A DNA stretch of 64,000 nucleotides from Allantophomopsis cytisporea (taxonomy: Eukaryota; Ascomycota; Leotiomycetes; Phacidiales; Phacidiaceae): the NCBI GenBank assembly GCA_024752435.1, contig CP103033.1, forward strand, positions 930,001 through 994,000, written 5' to 3'. Shown here piece after piece: positions 1 through 10,589 of the stretch (its first letter is position 1; every line of letters starts with the position of its first letter). The notes beneath the pieces were generated by a model. The model did not search any database, was not told where the DNA came from, and saw only the letters and a list, made by a program, of their open reading frames with translations. The translations under genes were made by a program, and so were the position numbers.

Positions 1-731
1 ACGCGTCCTCTACCTTCGGCTCGAGCTTGAGCTTCCTCGGTCCACTTGTAGATAGGTCTTGTGATATCCCCTCCCTGTAAACGTAGACTTGAGAATTCTT
101 CGTCATCTGCAATCCCGTGAGGTGACTTTTTGAGTCCATTCGTTTCATCTTCAACCTGCTTTCCCCCATAGGAGCCATCTTGACTTCCATCGTATTGTGT
201 GGCAGAAGGTTGTACCAGATGTCTCCTCACAATCTCTGGATCTTCGTAGGTGGTTGCATTTGTCCACCCAGGTGTACCCTGTACAGGTCTCGCTCTTGAG
301 TCAAAAGAACCATAAGTGCCAGCGGACTGTGAATTCTGTATTTGAGCACCGGCAGCAGCTGGAGACAATGATCGCATTGGAGGAGTACCGAGTCTAGGTG
401 GAGTTGTTCCGAAAGAAGTGGAAAGTGCAGTCGCTAGAGCTGACACACCTGGGCCGGGTAGTGAAGATTTGGATGCAGCACCGGCAAGCGGGGTCAGATC
501 TCCAGCGGGAGTCTCTGATGCAGAGGCTGCATAGCTTGGTGTGGGGATTTGTCGAACTCTAGGAGTTCCTACCCCATGATTCGACGGAACCGGCGAAGCA
601 AGTCGTGCCGTAGAAGCATTACGAGGAATTGATCCGCTTATAGATCGACCTCTGCTGAAGGATCCTGGAGATGAAGCTATCGGAACCGATGTTGTCCGTG
701 GAGAAGATGGGTCTCCCCTTGAGAAAGACAT
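1..731 (-). CDS. Vacuolar amino acid transporter, AVT3/AVT4-like, N-terminal part (runs off the left edge)
   Basis: The visible part is about 243 residues, open from an ATG at 731 to the window edge with no stop. It is almost entirely a low-complexity cytosolic tail rich in Ser, Pro, Thr and Gly. It carries two short motifs that I associate with the N-tail of fungal AVT3/AVT4-type transporters: DPEIVRRHL, and near the edge LQGGDITRPIYKW, followed by a charged stretch. In that family the tail precedes about eleven membrane segments that export neutral amino acids from the vacuole, but those segments lie outside the window. The family call therefore rests on the tail motifs only and is inference. 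The start is supported by the lack of an upstream in-frame ATG close by and by the typical MSFSRG opening. Confidence 0.55.
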   Translation of the reverse strand, partial: MSFSRGDPSSPRTTSVPIASSPGSFSRGRSISGSIPRNASTARLASPVPSNHGVGTPRVRQIPTPSYAASASETPAGDLTPLAGAASKSSLPGPGVSALATALSTSFGTTPPRLGTPPMRSLSPAAAGAQIQNSQSAGTYGSFDSRARPVQGTPGWTNATTYEDPEIVRRHLVQPSATQYDGSQDGSYGGKQVEDETNGLKKSPHGIADDEEFSSLRLQGGDITRPIYKWTEEAQARAEGRGR

Positions 732-2248
732 GGCTGTATGGTTCACGGCTTGAACGGCGAGGAAGAAATCAATGCTGACACCGCTATGTCAAGATCATCG
801 GCTTTCGTCGTAGAAGATAGCTCTTCCTGCGAAAGTTTCACAAGATAAGCGAAGCCTCTGTATGACTGAGGGAGGCTAACGACGCAGTACAACGTTTGAG
901 CTGGCGGTGAGGAAAGCGACAGAAAAATAAGTGACGATAAAAGAAAACTTTGAAGCTGAATAAAAAGCCCGATGAGTGTATAAAGTGCTTACTCATGAGC
1001 TGTGTACGGGATAAAATAGTTGAGCTGAGACAGCAACATTGATCACAACAGCCTTTTGGTTCACACACCTTTAGCTTACACCTTCCGCAATTGGAGCGCA
1101 CGGGCTCTTGCTCGCTGCAGTTGCCATGATATCACAGGCCAGTGTCTGTCACGTGCACCAATCAAAGTGGGATGAATGACGAAGAACGGTGAAACTAGTG
1201 GTGTTCAGCCTTGTAGCCTTGCGCATTTTGCAAAGATGACTGTCGGAATGTTTCTGGTGACGATCTTTGAGTAAATGAGATTCACTTGCTCTACATATCA
1301 TGGATATTATGGTAATTATTGACTGATAAATGAGAGTCTAAATTTCCTGGAATTTTGAACAAACAGGGTTTGATGATCGAACTTAAGCTGGCTATCCTTG
1401 ATACCTAAATTCTGTCGAATTTATTTCGTTGATTATCAAGAGGTTCTACCATTTTCTTTGGGAATCATCGTGGATCATCGGAGGATGACCAGTCACTTAA
1501 CTTGATTATTTACAGACAAAATATATGATCGAAGAACAACTCAGATCCAATGAGGTCTACTACATACCCAGCCGAAATAACTTCCGACATCTTGAAAAAT
1601 AAAGTAACTTTACCTTGAGCAGATGACACTGCATCAGTGATGCATTACGGAGTAAGGGAACTACCCAACTCTATTGTGTTACTGCATACTGACCAAAGAC
1701 GATGTCCTGAATACCAAGAGACAACCTTCTAGATCATTCTCTTACAGTTAAAGACGTCAAGATATCCCAATTCATCTATTTCTAGCTGATGTCCAGTTAT
1801 CAAGGTACCCACGGTGCCATGAAGTGCTCCAACCATACTTCGGGTGTATTGCCGTAGCACACCGCCTTCGGATTCACTGTTTTGGGTAGGAACCTAGTCA
1901 ATTACTATGCATTCCAATGCAAGTGAGAAAATGCTTGTCCAGATTTTGCGAACTTGACTTCTTCATCCTTGATATTCATTGTATAATTGCTAAAATTTCT
2001 TATTCTGTTAATTCAATAATTTTTATCATTATCATTATATTTGTGAAGACCGTGGAAGCCCTACCTGCATAAATACCAAGCTCCGCTCTGCACAGTGACG
2101 TCTCCAACCCCATGTTTGTGGTACCGATTTTGAGATATTTAATGCAGTCCGAGACTGCCCCACAACCACCAAGGTCGAATTGTTTCCACGACGTACATGG
2201 CGATCTGAACAAGCTAGATTCTATCCTAGATTTCTGGCCAGAGGTATT
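732..2248. other. Intergenic region, no gene seen
   Basis: This 1.5 kb separates the divergent AVT-like and cation-chloride cotransporter genes and so holds both promoters. The longest open frames are short, lack homology I can recognise and have no splice-supported extension. From about 1250 the sequence turns AT-rich. An in-frame ATG at 2180 would lengthen the cotransporter by 23 residues and could be an alternative start. Confidence 0.7.
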
Positions 2249-5200
2249 ATGTCAACCCGTGGGACGCTGGGCCGCCAGCATTCCAGCTTTCAAGCTCGCA
2301 CAGCGGTAGACAACGCCGGAGAGCTCAATCGTCGCTCGTCAATCTACGTTACTGCGGAAGATCATCCAGAGCCTCAGCAATCTCAATCTCACGCCGGTAA
2401 TGATAGAAATCCTTACGAGCCCAGGACGGATCATTCTGAACCTTTACCTCGTCGACATTCTTTGACGAAACGATTGTTAAACCTACATGATGGACCAAGC
2501 GATTCTTCAACACACACGAGGAGGTCAGCCAGTGGAGGAAAGAAGAACAATGCGCATCAAACTATGGGAGATAGTTCTTTGACTACACAAATGCATGGAG
2601 CCTCTGATGATCAGAAAAATCCCGGGGGAATATCGAGCAAAAGACATGGCATGGCACCGAGGCCTGTAGGCGGTGAGGAGAAATTGGGCATGTTCTCGGG
2701 TGTCTTTGTGCCTACCAGCTTGAACGTCTTAAGTATTTTGATGTTCTTACGTTTCGGGTTTATATTGGGCCAAGGAGGAGTTGTTGGTATGATGGGTAAG
2801 TCATTTCTTACTTCCATTTGTCGCTCGTCCCAGTGGTCTTGCAGAGAACCACACCATGTTATACACATCAGATTTACTTCCGTTGGATCGAGAACACAAT
2901 TATATTTGCATAAACCTCTACTCCAAGTGTTCACTTTCTTAAACGCTATGCAATCTACGCAGTCCCGAGTGAGTGTGAGCACCGTGGTGTACTCTGTTGA
3001 ATAATTGCGTTTCTCTGAGCTATCAAGCTTTTGTGCCTTGAATTTCAGAAAATCATACTAACTGTCCACAGGAATGCTGATTGCGGCATATATGATCAAT
3101 CTTGTGACAACTTTCTCCCTTTCAGCCATCGCCTCGAACGGTACAGTACGTGGAGGTGGAGCATACTATTTAATTAGTCGTTCCCTTGGCCCTGAATTCG
3201 GCGGGTCTATTGGTGTAGTGTTCTACCTGGGTTTCGTTTTCAATACTGGTATGAACGCAGTTGGTCTTATTGACTGTATTACACAGAATTTTGGAACAGA
3301 ATCTGGAAATTGGGCACAAATTTTGCCAGAATCACACTGGTACCAATATCTATGGGCAACAATTGTACTGGTGGTTTGCACGGCAATATGCCTGGCTGGC
3401 TCAGCCATTTTTGCTCGAGCAAGTAACGGATTATTGGTTGTTCTTTTGGTGGCCACCTTCAGTATTCCGTTCTCAGCGCTGGTTCTCTCCCCTTTCACAG
3501 ATGTGAAAGCTGGCATCGAGTATACAGGAATAAGCGCGAAGACTTTTACAGAAAATCTACTACCAAATTTAACAAAAGGTGCTGCTGGCAGCCAACTTGC
3601 TGGTACTGAAACATTTCAGGTGAGCCATCTTGCAGTCGGATATGTTCCACCAGCACAAACTATTACCTAAAATGACATCCTAACCCTTGACTTTAGGATC
3701 TGTTTGGTATTTTATTTCCTGCTACTGGCGGTATCTTCGCCGGTGCCTCAATGTCTGGGGACTTGAAGAACCCAAGCAAATCCATACCTCGAGGAACTCT
3801 ATATGGCCTGGCAATGACATTCATCGCCTACACAATGGTTATTTTGGCAATGGCAGCCACAATTACTCGACAATCATTTCTGCACAATGTCAACATCATC
3901 CAAGATACGAACATATCTGGATTACTTGTACTTGCAGGAGAATTCGCATCTACCTTCTTCTCGACACTCATGGGAGTTATCGGATCTGCAAAGTTGTTGC
4001 AGGCTCTTGCCCGTGACAACCTCCTACCTGGATTTGCTATTTTTGGTCAGGGAACAAAGAAGGGAGACGAGCCGACATATGCGATCTTAATAACATATGT
4101 TGTTGCCCAGTTTACCATGCTTGCCGATTTGAATCAAATCGCATCCTTTGTTACCATGACATATTTAATGACCTTCCTGGTCATGAATCTAGCCTGCTTC
4201 CTCCTGAAAATCGGATCAGCTCCCAACTTCAGACCATCGTTCCACTTTTTCAACTGGCAGACTGCATTAGCTGGAACCATTGTATCAGGGGCTGCCATGT
4301 TCTTCGTGGACGGGCTTTATGCCACCGGCTGCGTTGGTATCCTGGTAGTTATATTCTTGATCATTCATTACACCACACCTCCGAAGTCTTGGGGTGATGT
4401 CAGTCAAAGCTTGATTTATCATCAAGTCCGAAAATACTTATTACGCCTACGACAGGAGCATGTCAAGTTCTGGAGACCCCAAATATTACTGCTCGTCAAT
4501 AGTCCTCGACGTCAGTACAAGCTAATTCAATTCTGCAATTCAATGAAGAAGGGTAGTTTGTATATTTTAGGTAAGCAATCAGATATAAGGATATGAAACT
4601 AATATCGCGAGAAACTTGTATCAGCAGAATACTTCGTCTAAGTAACGAACATTCATCACTACAGATCTGACGTATATTGTAGGGCACGTAATTGTAACTG
4701 ACGACTTCGGGGCTGCTGTTCCAGAAGCGAGACGCCAGCAAGCGGCTTGGACAAAGTATATTGATTTCTCTAAAGTGAAGGCTTTTGTGAATATTGCAAT
4801 TTCCCCAGGCGTTGAATGGGGTGCTAGAAATATTGTTCTGAGTGCTGGGTTGGGTGGCATGCGACCGAACATTGCAGTGATGGGCTTCTACAATCTTGAC
4901 GATTTGCGCCGTCGGAAACCTCTTGTTGATATTCCCGAACCGCAGTCTACGCGGGAGGATAACACACCGAAGCCTCGTCCCCGAAAACGTAGGCGTGACA
5001 GCAGAGAGCTACTATTACATGAAGAGTTACCTACCGACGCATGTAAAGACGAATCTGCTACCAGTGCGATGAGCTACGTCACTATTCTTGAAGACCTTCT
5101 CTTGCGACTACAGATAAATGTGGCTATCGCGAAGAACTTCCAGGAACTTGAATTTCCTCGCGCACCTGGCGAAAACTCTAAAAAATATATTGATCTATGG

Positions 5201-7051
5201 CCAATTCAGATGTCGGCTGAAATTGCCACTGAAGGCGATAACAAACCGAACGTTCTGACTACAAACTTTGATACTGTAAGCTCACCTAGACAGGAGTATA
5301 GGCCAAGTTGTATTGCTAGTTCGTTGCTAACACTGGAATAGTATACCCTTATTCTACAGCTTGGCTGCATTCTGAACACGGTTCCTTCCTGGAAGAAGGC
5401 TTACAAACTGCGTGTAGCTGTTTTTGTTGAGTATGAGTCAGATGTTGATGAAGAACGCGGTCGTGTCAAAGCTCTACTTGAGAACCTTCGCATTGAAGCA
5501 GAGGTTCTTGTGTTCTGGCTTGCATCTGGGCACCTATCTACCTACGAGATCATCATAAATGGTCATAGTGCTGTACCAGGAAGCGAAGAGAAGGTTGAGG
5601 AGTGCTTAAAAGGCCAGGAATGGTGGGATGAGATTCAAATGATCCGTGGGAACAGACCCACAACTGCCTTCCAAGACCTTACTGAGGTTCCTAGCATTTT
5701 CACGACAGGTCCCCAGTGGCCTGATGCTTCATTTCAGCAAGGACCTCGTGATGAGAGGGTCGAGAGGTTCTTGGGCCTACGTCGACTCTTGAAAAAGTCT
5801 AAACGAAAACATACCATAAGCGGTTTGAATAAGCTTGGGGTTAGTCTTGGGATGCGCACTCATCGGTTGAACACCGATGTTGCAGATCATCATGCAACTC
5901 AAGGAAGTGCTAGTGAAGACTCATCAAGTAGCTCTGGGTCTGATTCTGAGAGTGACAATGATGTCATAGAGGGCGATGATGAGGACAGATCGAGTCAAGG
6001 TCATGGCAGTGCTGCAAGCGAAGCAGACCTGGATGATTTTGAGACCGACGATGAAATAGATCAGCCTCCGCTGAGTACTGCCAGAATTGTAAGAAGGAGA
6101 AGTCACGGGGATACTATGCGAGGACCTCCACCGTCTAAGAAATCTACAGGTGAGCAAGAGCCTAAGGTTCCCGTGCCGACTGCCAGGAAGGCGTCAGACG
6201 ATGCTCAACCAGCAGGCGACTCTGCCACGCATTCTGGACCATTCTTCCTCAATAGTTTCACTTCTCAGGCTCCTGTAGAAGTCACAGACAGCAAGCCTGG
6301 ATCTCTTTCGGAAATCAAGTCGGTCCTGCAAGGAATGAAAGAAGGATCAAGCAGCAAGGCACCCTCAATTCGAGAGGACCCAACAAGTGACAAGAACAGG
6401 CTACTCGATCCTCATGTCCCCACAGCTCCCACCTCTACAGCAGCAAGTCGAGCACCATCACTACGCTCAGAACGACCATCATTGTCACGACACGCATCTA
6501 TGCCTAAGTTCTCCTCCAAACCAGTTCCGATGACTAGAGTAGCCACCGAGGACGGGCCTGGCCCCTCGATCATGTTCACCAACACACCGTCTCCCCCGCC
6601 AACCCGTCGCACTCGTCTACCGTCCGCCTACCATGCTCGCCCACGCGATGATCCAAGTCTACCAGATCACATCTCTGAGGTCTCAGAAGGTAACGAGCAG
6701 AGATCTCCATCACCAAATCTCTCGCGTCGGGGCTCGACATACTCTACACAGAACCTCCCACTTAGCTTCAACGATCTGCCCTGTCGCGCTCAGCATCTGA
6801 TCCTGAATGAGTTGATGAGGCAGCAGAGTCAAGACACTGCAGTCATCTTCACTACGCTGCCTAGTCCTATGGAAGGGACTTGTAAGAGCGAGGAAGCTAG
6901 CATCAGCTATCTCAGTGACTTGGAGGTTTTGTGCAAAGACTGTCCACCTTGCATGATGGTCGTAAGTTACCCAAATCCTAGGCATGGTGTATCATTGTTT
7001 ACTGACGTGTTACAGCATTCCAACAGCATGACCGTCACCATGAATCTATGA
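2249..7051 (+). CDS. VHC1: Vacuolar cation-chloride cotransporter (VHC1-like, SLC12 family)
   Basis: Predicted 1405-residue membrane protein that moves K+ together with Cl- and in yeast (Vhc1) sits on the vacuolar membrane. Exons: 2249-2795, 3072-3619, 3697-4570, 4683-5275, 5342-6961, 7016-7051. After a 170-residue disordered N-tail comes the SLC12 core: LSILMFLRFGFILGQGG, then NGTVRGGGAYYLISRSLG with the conserved RGGGAYYLISR signature, GPEFGGSIG, and ATGGIFAGASMSGDLKNPS. The second half is cytosolic and carries NFDTYTLILQLG, an acidic Ser/Asp/Glu stretch near 5910-6000 and a Pro/Ser-rich segment. The last 54-bp intron is chosen because it gives the ending VHSNSMTVTMNL, which resembles other family C-termini; reading through gives an unrelated tail. 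Intron 1 (276 bp) is much longer than the others. Family assignment is firm; vacuolar location is inferred from the yeast protein. Confidence 0.93.
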
Positions 7052-7667
7052 TATTTATGAACATACGTTAGCAAATGTACAAAGAAAAACAATGTATATA
7101 ACCTGGAATTCCATCACGAAACATTCAGAGTCTTAATTAGAGTCATGATAGTGTTGAAGTAGTCTACCATATATGGACAGGACTAACGTGATTCGGACGT
7201 TAATAAGCCTCGGTTCCGTTGCACGACTGCAAACCTTAATTAACAAGGGTACATTCTGATTGGACGCGCCATCGCAAAACACGAAGTGGTGAATAGATCT
7301 CAAATATCGACCGGGTATTTACACGAATGAAAACGTCATGTCAGGTAATTTTGTGGAAGTACCTGTCAGCATCTCCGGATCCAGTTTCGCTTCAAGCCAA
7401 AACCTCCGACAGTAACTAATATTCGTAATTCACATCTCATAATTACCAATATCGGTTAACCCATCTCTGCCATCTACACCATATCTCGATATTGCAGAAC
7501 ATGGTAAGCTTGTCAATAGTCACCCAGGCCTATGGAATACCTATAAGTACACAATTCCCGAACGTATCTCTCGTAGCCGTCTTGTCAAACAAAGGTAATT
7601 GAATACAATACCAACTCGAACTATATTCCCAAGTATTTCGATATTGTATTCACCATAATCAATTACG
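7052..7667. other. Intergenic region, no gene seen
   Basis: Terminator of the cotransporter and promoter of the isochorismatase-like gene. AT-rich, with several TTAATTAA-type stretches. No open frame or RNA gene that I can support. Confidence 0.6.
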
Positions 7668-8575
7668 ATGTACACCACCCTCTCAACGCTCCTCCTCCTC
7701 GCCCTCTCTACCCTCGGCCAGACCACTACGACCTCACCAGCCGCAACCGCAACGCCAGGGTATCCATCCTCAGTCCCCTCAACCGTAACCAACAAAACCC
7801 TCTCCTTTGGTTCGCACTACGCAGTCCTCAATCTCGACCTCATCGTTGGCCTCGTATCCTCCATCAACACTACCACTGCTGGTGCCTCTTTCATCAACAA
7901 TACGGCAACGTGGATTAATGCCGTGCATGCGCAGACCCCGCCCCCACTCTCCATCTTTACCCGTATCTACTTTTCCAATGCCTACCGCCCCGAAATCAGT
8001 CCCTTGGATCCCTTCTTTGCTGCGGTGAGCGGGCTGGGCAATGTTACGAGCGATTCGCCGAATGTCCAGCTCTACCCTGCCTTCAAGACTATCCCGCAGG
8101 ACGTAGTTCTTAGAAAGAGTCGTTATTACGCCGGCGATGGGAATTCGCTGGAGGAGATTCTGAGAAGCCAGAAAATTGATACTGTCATTCTTGTAAGTTT
8201 TAATTTTACTTTTCTTTAGGTGATGGTTGTCTTTGTGACGTAGGAAGAATGGTTGTGTACTGAGCTAATGTGACTTTTCTAGAGCGGGATTAGAACGAGT
8301 GGAGTTATTTTGAGTACCGTTTACCATCTTTTTGACTTGAACTATGACATGTAAGTAACTAAATCCATCTAAGAGTTTAGAGGAAAGGTTTTCGTGGTAC
8401 TGATTTATATGTCTCTAGTTATGTCATCTCGAACAATACCATTGAGACACCTCCAAATGTTCCTGGTATTGATGAGGCTATCTTGGAGGGCATCATCCCC
8501 AAATTGCCTGCTAACGTAATCACGATTGAGCAGGCTATTGCGGCTCTTCAGCGTTCTGGGCCGGCTGTCTATTGA
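7668..8575 (+). CDS. Secreted isochorismatase-like protein lacking the catalytic cysteine
   Basis: Predicted 249 residues from exons 7668-8192, 8283-8350 and 8419-8575. The first 18 residues form a clear signal peptide (hydrophobic LLLLALSTLG core), followed by a Thr/Ser/Pro-rich linker and several N-X-S/T sequons, so the protein is probably secreted and glycosylated. The fold call comes from the isochorismatase-family landmarks in order: the first-strand Asp (D57 in YAVLNLDLIVGL), the catalytic Lys (K150 in VLRKSRYYAG), and the region SGIRTSGVILSTVYHLFDL, which matches the usual GVxTDxCVxxTxxxAxxLGY segment. The nucleophile position is Val, and the whole protein contains no cysteine. Isochorismatases of the EntB/PhzD type do not need that Cys, whereas nicotinamidases and N-carbamoyl hydrolases do. 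Substrate is unknown; a pseudo-enzyme is possible. Confidence 0.8.
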
Positions 8576-8742
8576 TGCGAACAAGGATCAAAGTTGATAT
8601 GGATATATTTCTAGTCCATATATATAATATAAATAATTAACGCTGGCAAAGGAAATCAAAACAAACAAAAGCTGAAGAGAATTCGTAGCTCTGGTCGTAT
8701 ACAAACCAAAAGGCTAACGTCTCTCACACCTCCATCATCACC

Positions 8743-9770
8743 TTACTTCTGTGGTGCGCTCCAGTTGCTTGGGCTCCTTTCTGGATCCAAGTCAACATCC
8801 TGCATGCCAATCAATCCATCTGAACTCATAACCCGCTGATGAGCTCCACCCGTCAGCCTAACAATCTTTCCAGGATGCCAAATCGCAAAGACGCCCATAG
8901 TCTCAAGCATCATAAGCCCATCGCACATGTACACATAGTATTCCTTCTCCATCAACATGCCATCATTGCCCATCACAAACTCCAAAACACGGAATGCGGA
9001 ACGCACAAGGATGAACATGCTAGCCATGTACAACGCGTACACGAATTTCTCCCACTTGACCCTCGCGCTCGCAGTCGTGGGGTTAGCACGAAGCTTCAAG
9101 TGGAACAGAACCGCGACGAGAGTGAAGAATCCGAAGAAGACGATCTGGAAGGCTAAGCCGGCCACGACGATCTTTTGCCCAAGCTTGCTACTGTCTGCCG
9201 AGCCCGATGCCATGAGTCCACCGCCGGCGGCTTGCATGAAGAAGGAAACGACATCGCCGCACACGAAGATCTTCGTCATCCAGGTCTTGCGGATCAGAGC
9301 GTATTTCTCGCCGTCGAGGAGGACGATCAGTCGGCCGAGGATCATGTAGACTGTCGCTGCGAAGAAATTTGGACCGAGAAGAAGCATCATCGTTTGCATT
9401 ACGTAAGGGCCGGTGGTGGTTGGGTTGTAGTGGGAGAGCAGACGGCCTGCATAGCCGATTATCTCGACTTTATGGGTGGTCAGTAAAGATGTCCTTCTAG
9501 GGACTGAAGCAACGTACAAATTCCTCCGATGAGAAAGGGGATGAAATAGAGCGCGCGGTAGTGAAAGGCCTGCACTGCGTGGATCAATGTTGCAACTGCG
9601 AAACCTCCAATACCGATACACGCGAGTATGAGGGATGGTTCGTATCTGAGATTATTTGTTAGATAATCGAATTGATCGCAAGTGATGCTGGATATTTACC
9701 TGTATAGAACGTAGGCTTCTCCATCGTCTGCCCTAGCTCGAAGTAGAGACTGAAGTATAGAATTGGACAT
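8743..9770 (-). CDS. RTA1-like seven-transmembrane protein
   Basis: Predicted 307 residues, exons 9770-9700, 9645-9518 and 9467-8743. The coding sequence shows the fungal RTA1/RTM1/lipid-translocating exporter pattern: a short polar N-terminus, YEPSLILACIG as membrane segment 1, FEIIGYAGRLLSHYN at the loop following segment 3, PNFFAATVYMILGRLI and KTWMTKIFVCGDVVSFFMQ with the conserved Asp, then MQAAGGG. Family members are fungal-only plasma-membrane or vacuolar proteins linked to resistance to 7-aminocholesterol and other toxic lipids and to sphingoid-base movement. Both introns (54 and 50 bp) are needed to join these motifs in frame. The gene is convergent with the isochorismatase-like gene, only 167 bp apart. 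Confidence 0.9.
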
Positions 9771-10210
9771 GTTGGGAAGGGGAATATGAATATAGATATG
9801 ACGCCTTATAGTTCTCTTGAAAGGAAATTGTCCAGAATCAGTCAAGTGATTTCGAGAACTTCAAGCAGATGTATTCGAATATAGTTCTGTGACGGAGAAA
9901 GACAGTGATGTTCAATTGGAGTGTGATTTCTGATGATAATATTCATTTTCCTGTCTTTCACCTGGACTATATATTTTCTAAAGCCTGTGACGATTTGACT
10001 TCCAAAGATTAAGATAGTTACTGCGGTCAGTTTTAGAAAGTTGAGAATCAGCCTTACCAACTTTAAGCCTCAGTCTAGATATAGAATTAGCCAATCAGCG
10101 GCCAATCCCACAGGGAGCAACAGCGCTATCCCGCACTCGTACCTCGTAACTCGGTTAATTAGCACTTTGATCTCGCATTTCGTATCTCGTATCATGTTTC
10201 AATAATCTCC

Positions 10211-10226
10211 TACTGTGTACACAGTA
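10211..10226. repeat. 16-bp perfect palindrome
   Basis: TACTGTGTACACAGTA reads identically on both strands. The 12-bp core CTGTGTACACAG recurs at 10368-10379, and the flanking bases are also partly shared, so the two sites look like diverged copies of one repeat unit. Confidence 0.75.
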
Positions 10227-10570
10227 CAACGTTAATCCGCATATCTTGTTGCGCCATTGTTAATCTACGACAGTTTCAACTGCCTATCTGTCTATCTTAG
10301 TTGGGCACAGTTGCGGCCTGCATAGCCTCCGCAAAAGCTTCTTCGTCCCTAGAGTTTCCACACCGTACTGTGTACACAGCCAACGCTCATCTCTTGGAGT
10401 CTTGAGACCTGTATCCAGTACCAAGGTCACAGGACATAGCCCTGCACTCAGACTGTATTAATGTCTTTGCCCTACACGAGGTATGAGTACGATTTAATTC
10501 AATTACAGTTACATGATCCTAGGTAACTATCTATCTGCGCCTACTTAAGGATACAGGCAGCAGTAATATG

Positions 10571-10589
10571 AGCTCTACACTGTAGAGCT
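10571..10589. repeat. 19-bp inverted repeat
   Basis: Two perfect 9-bp arms, AGCTCTACA and TGTAGAGCT, are separated by a single C. It could form a cruciform or be a dimer binding site; no gene is adjacent. Confidence 0.7.

Noticed and set aside
838..1101. Cys-rich minus-strand open frame upstream of the AVT-like gene
   Set aside because: The start context is weak, there is no signal peptide or domain, and it lies in promoter DNA.
8839..9486. Several plus-strand open frames opposite the RTA1-like gene
   Set aside because: Antisense shadows of a clear coding exon.
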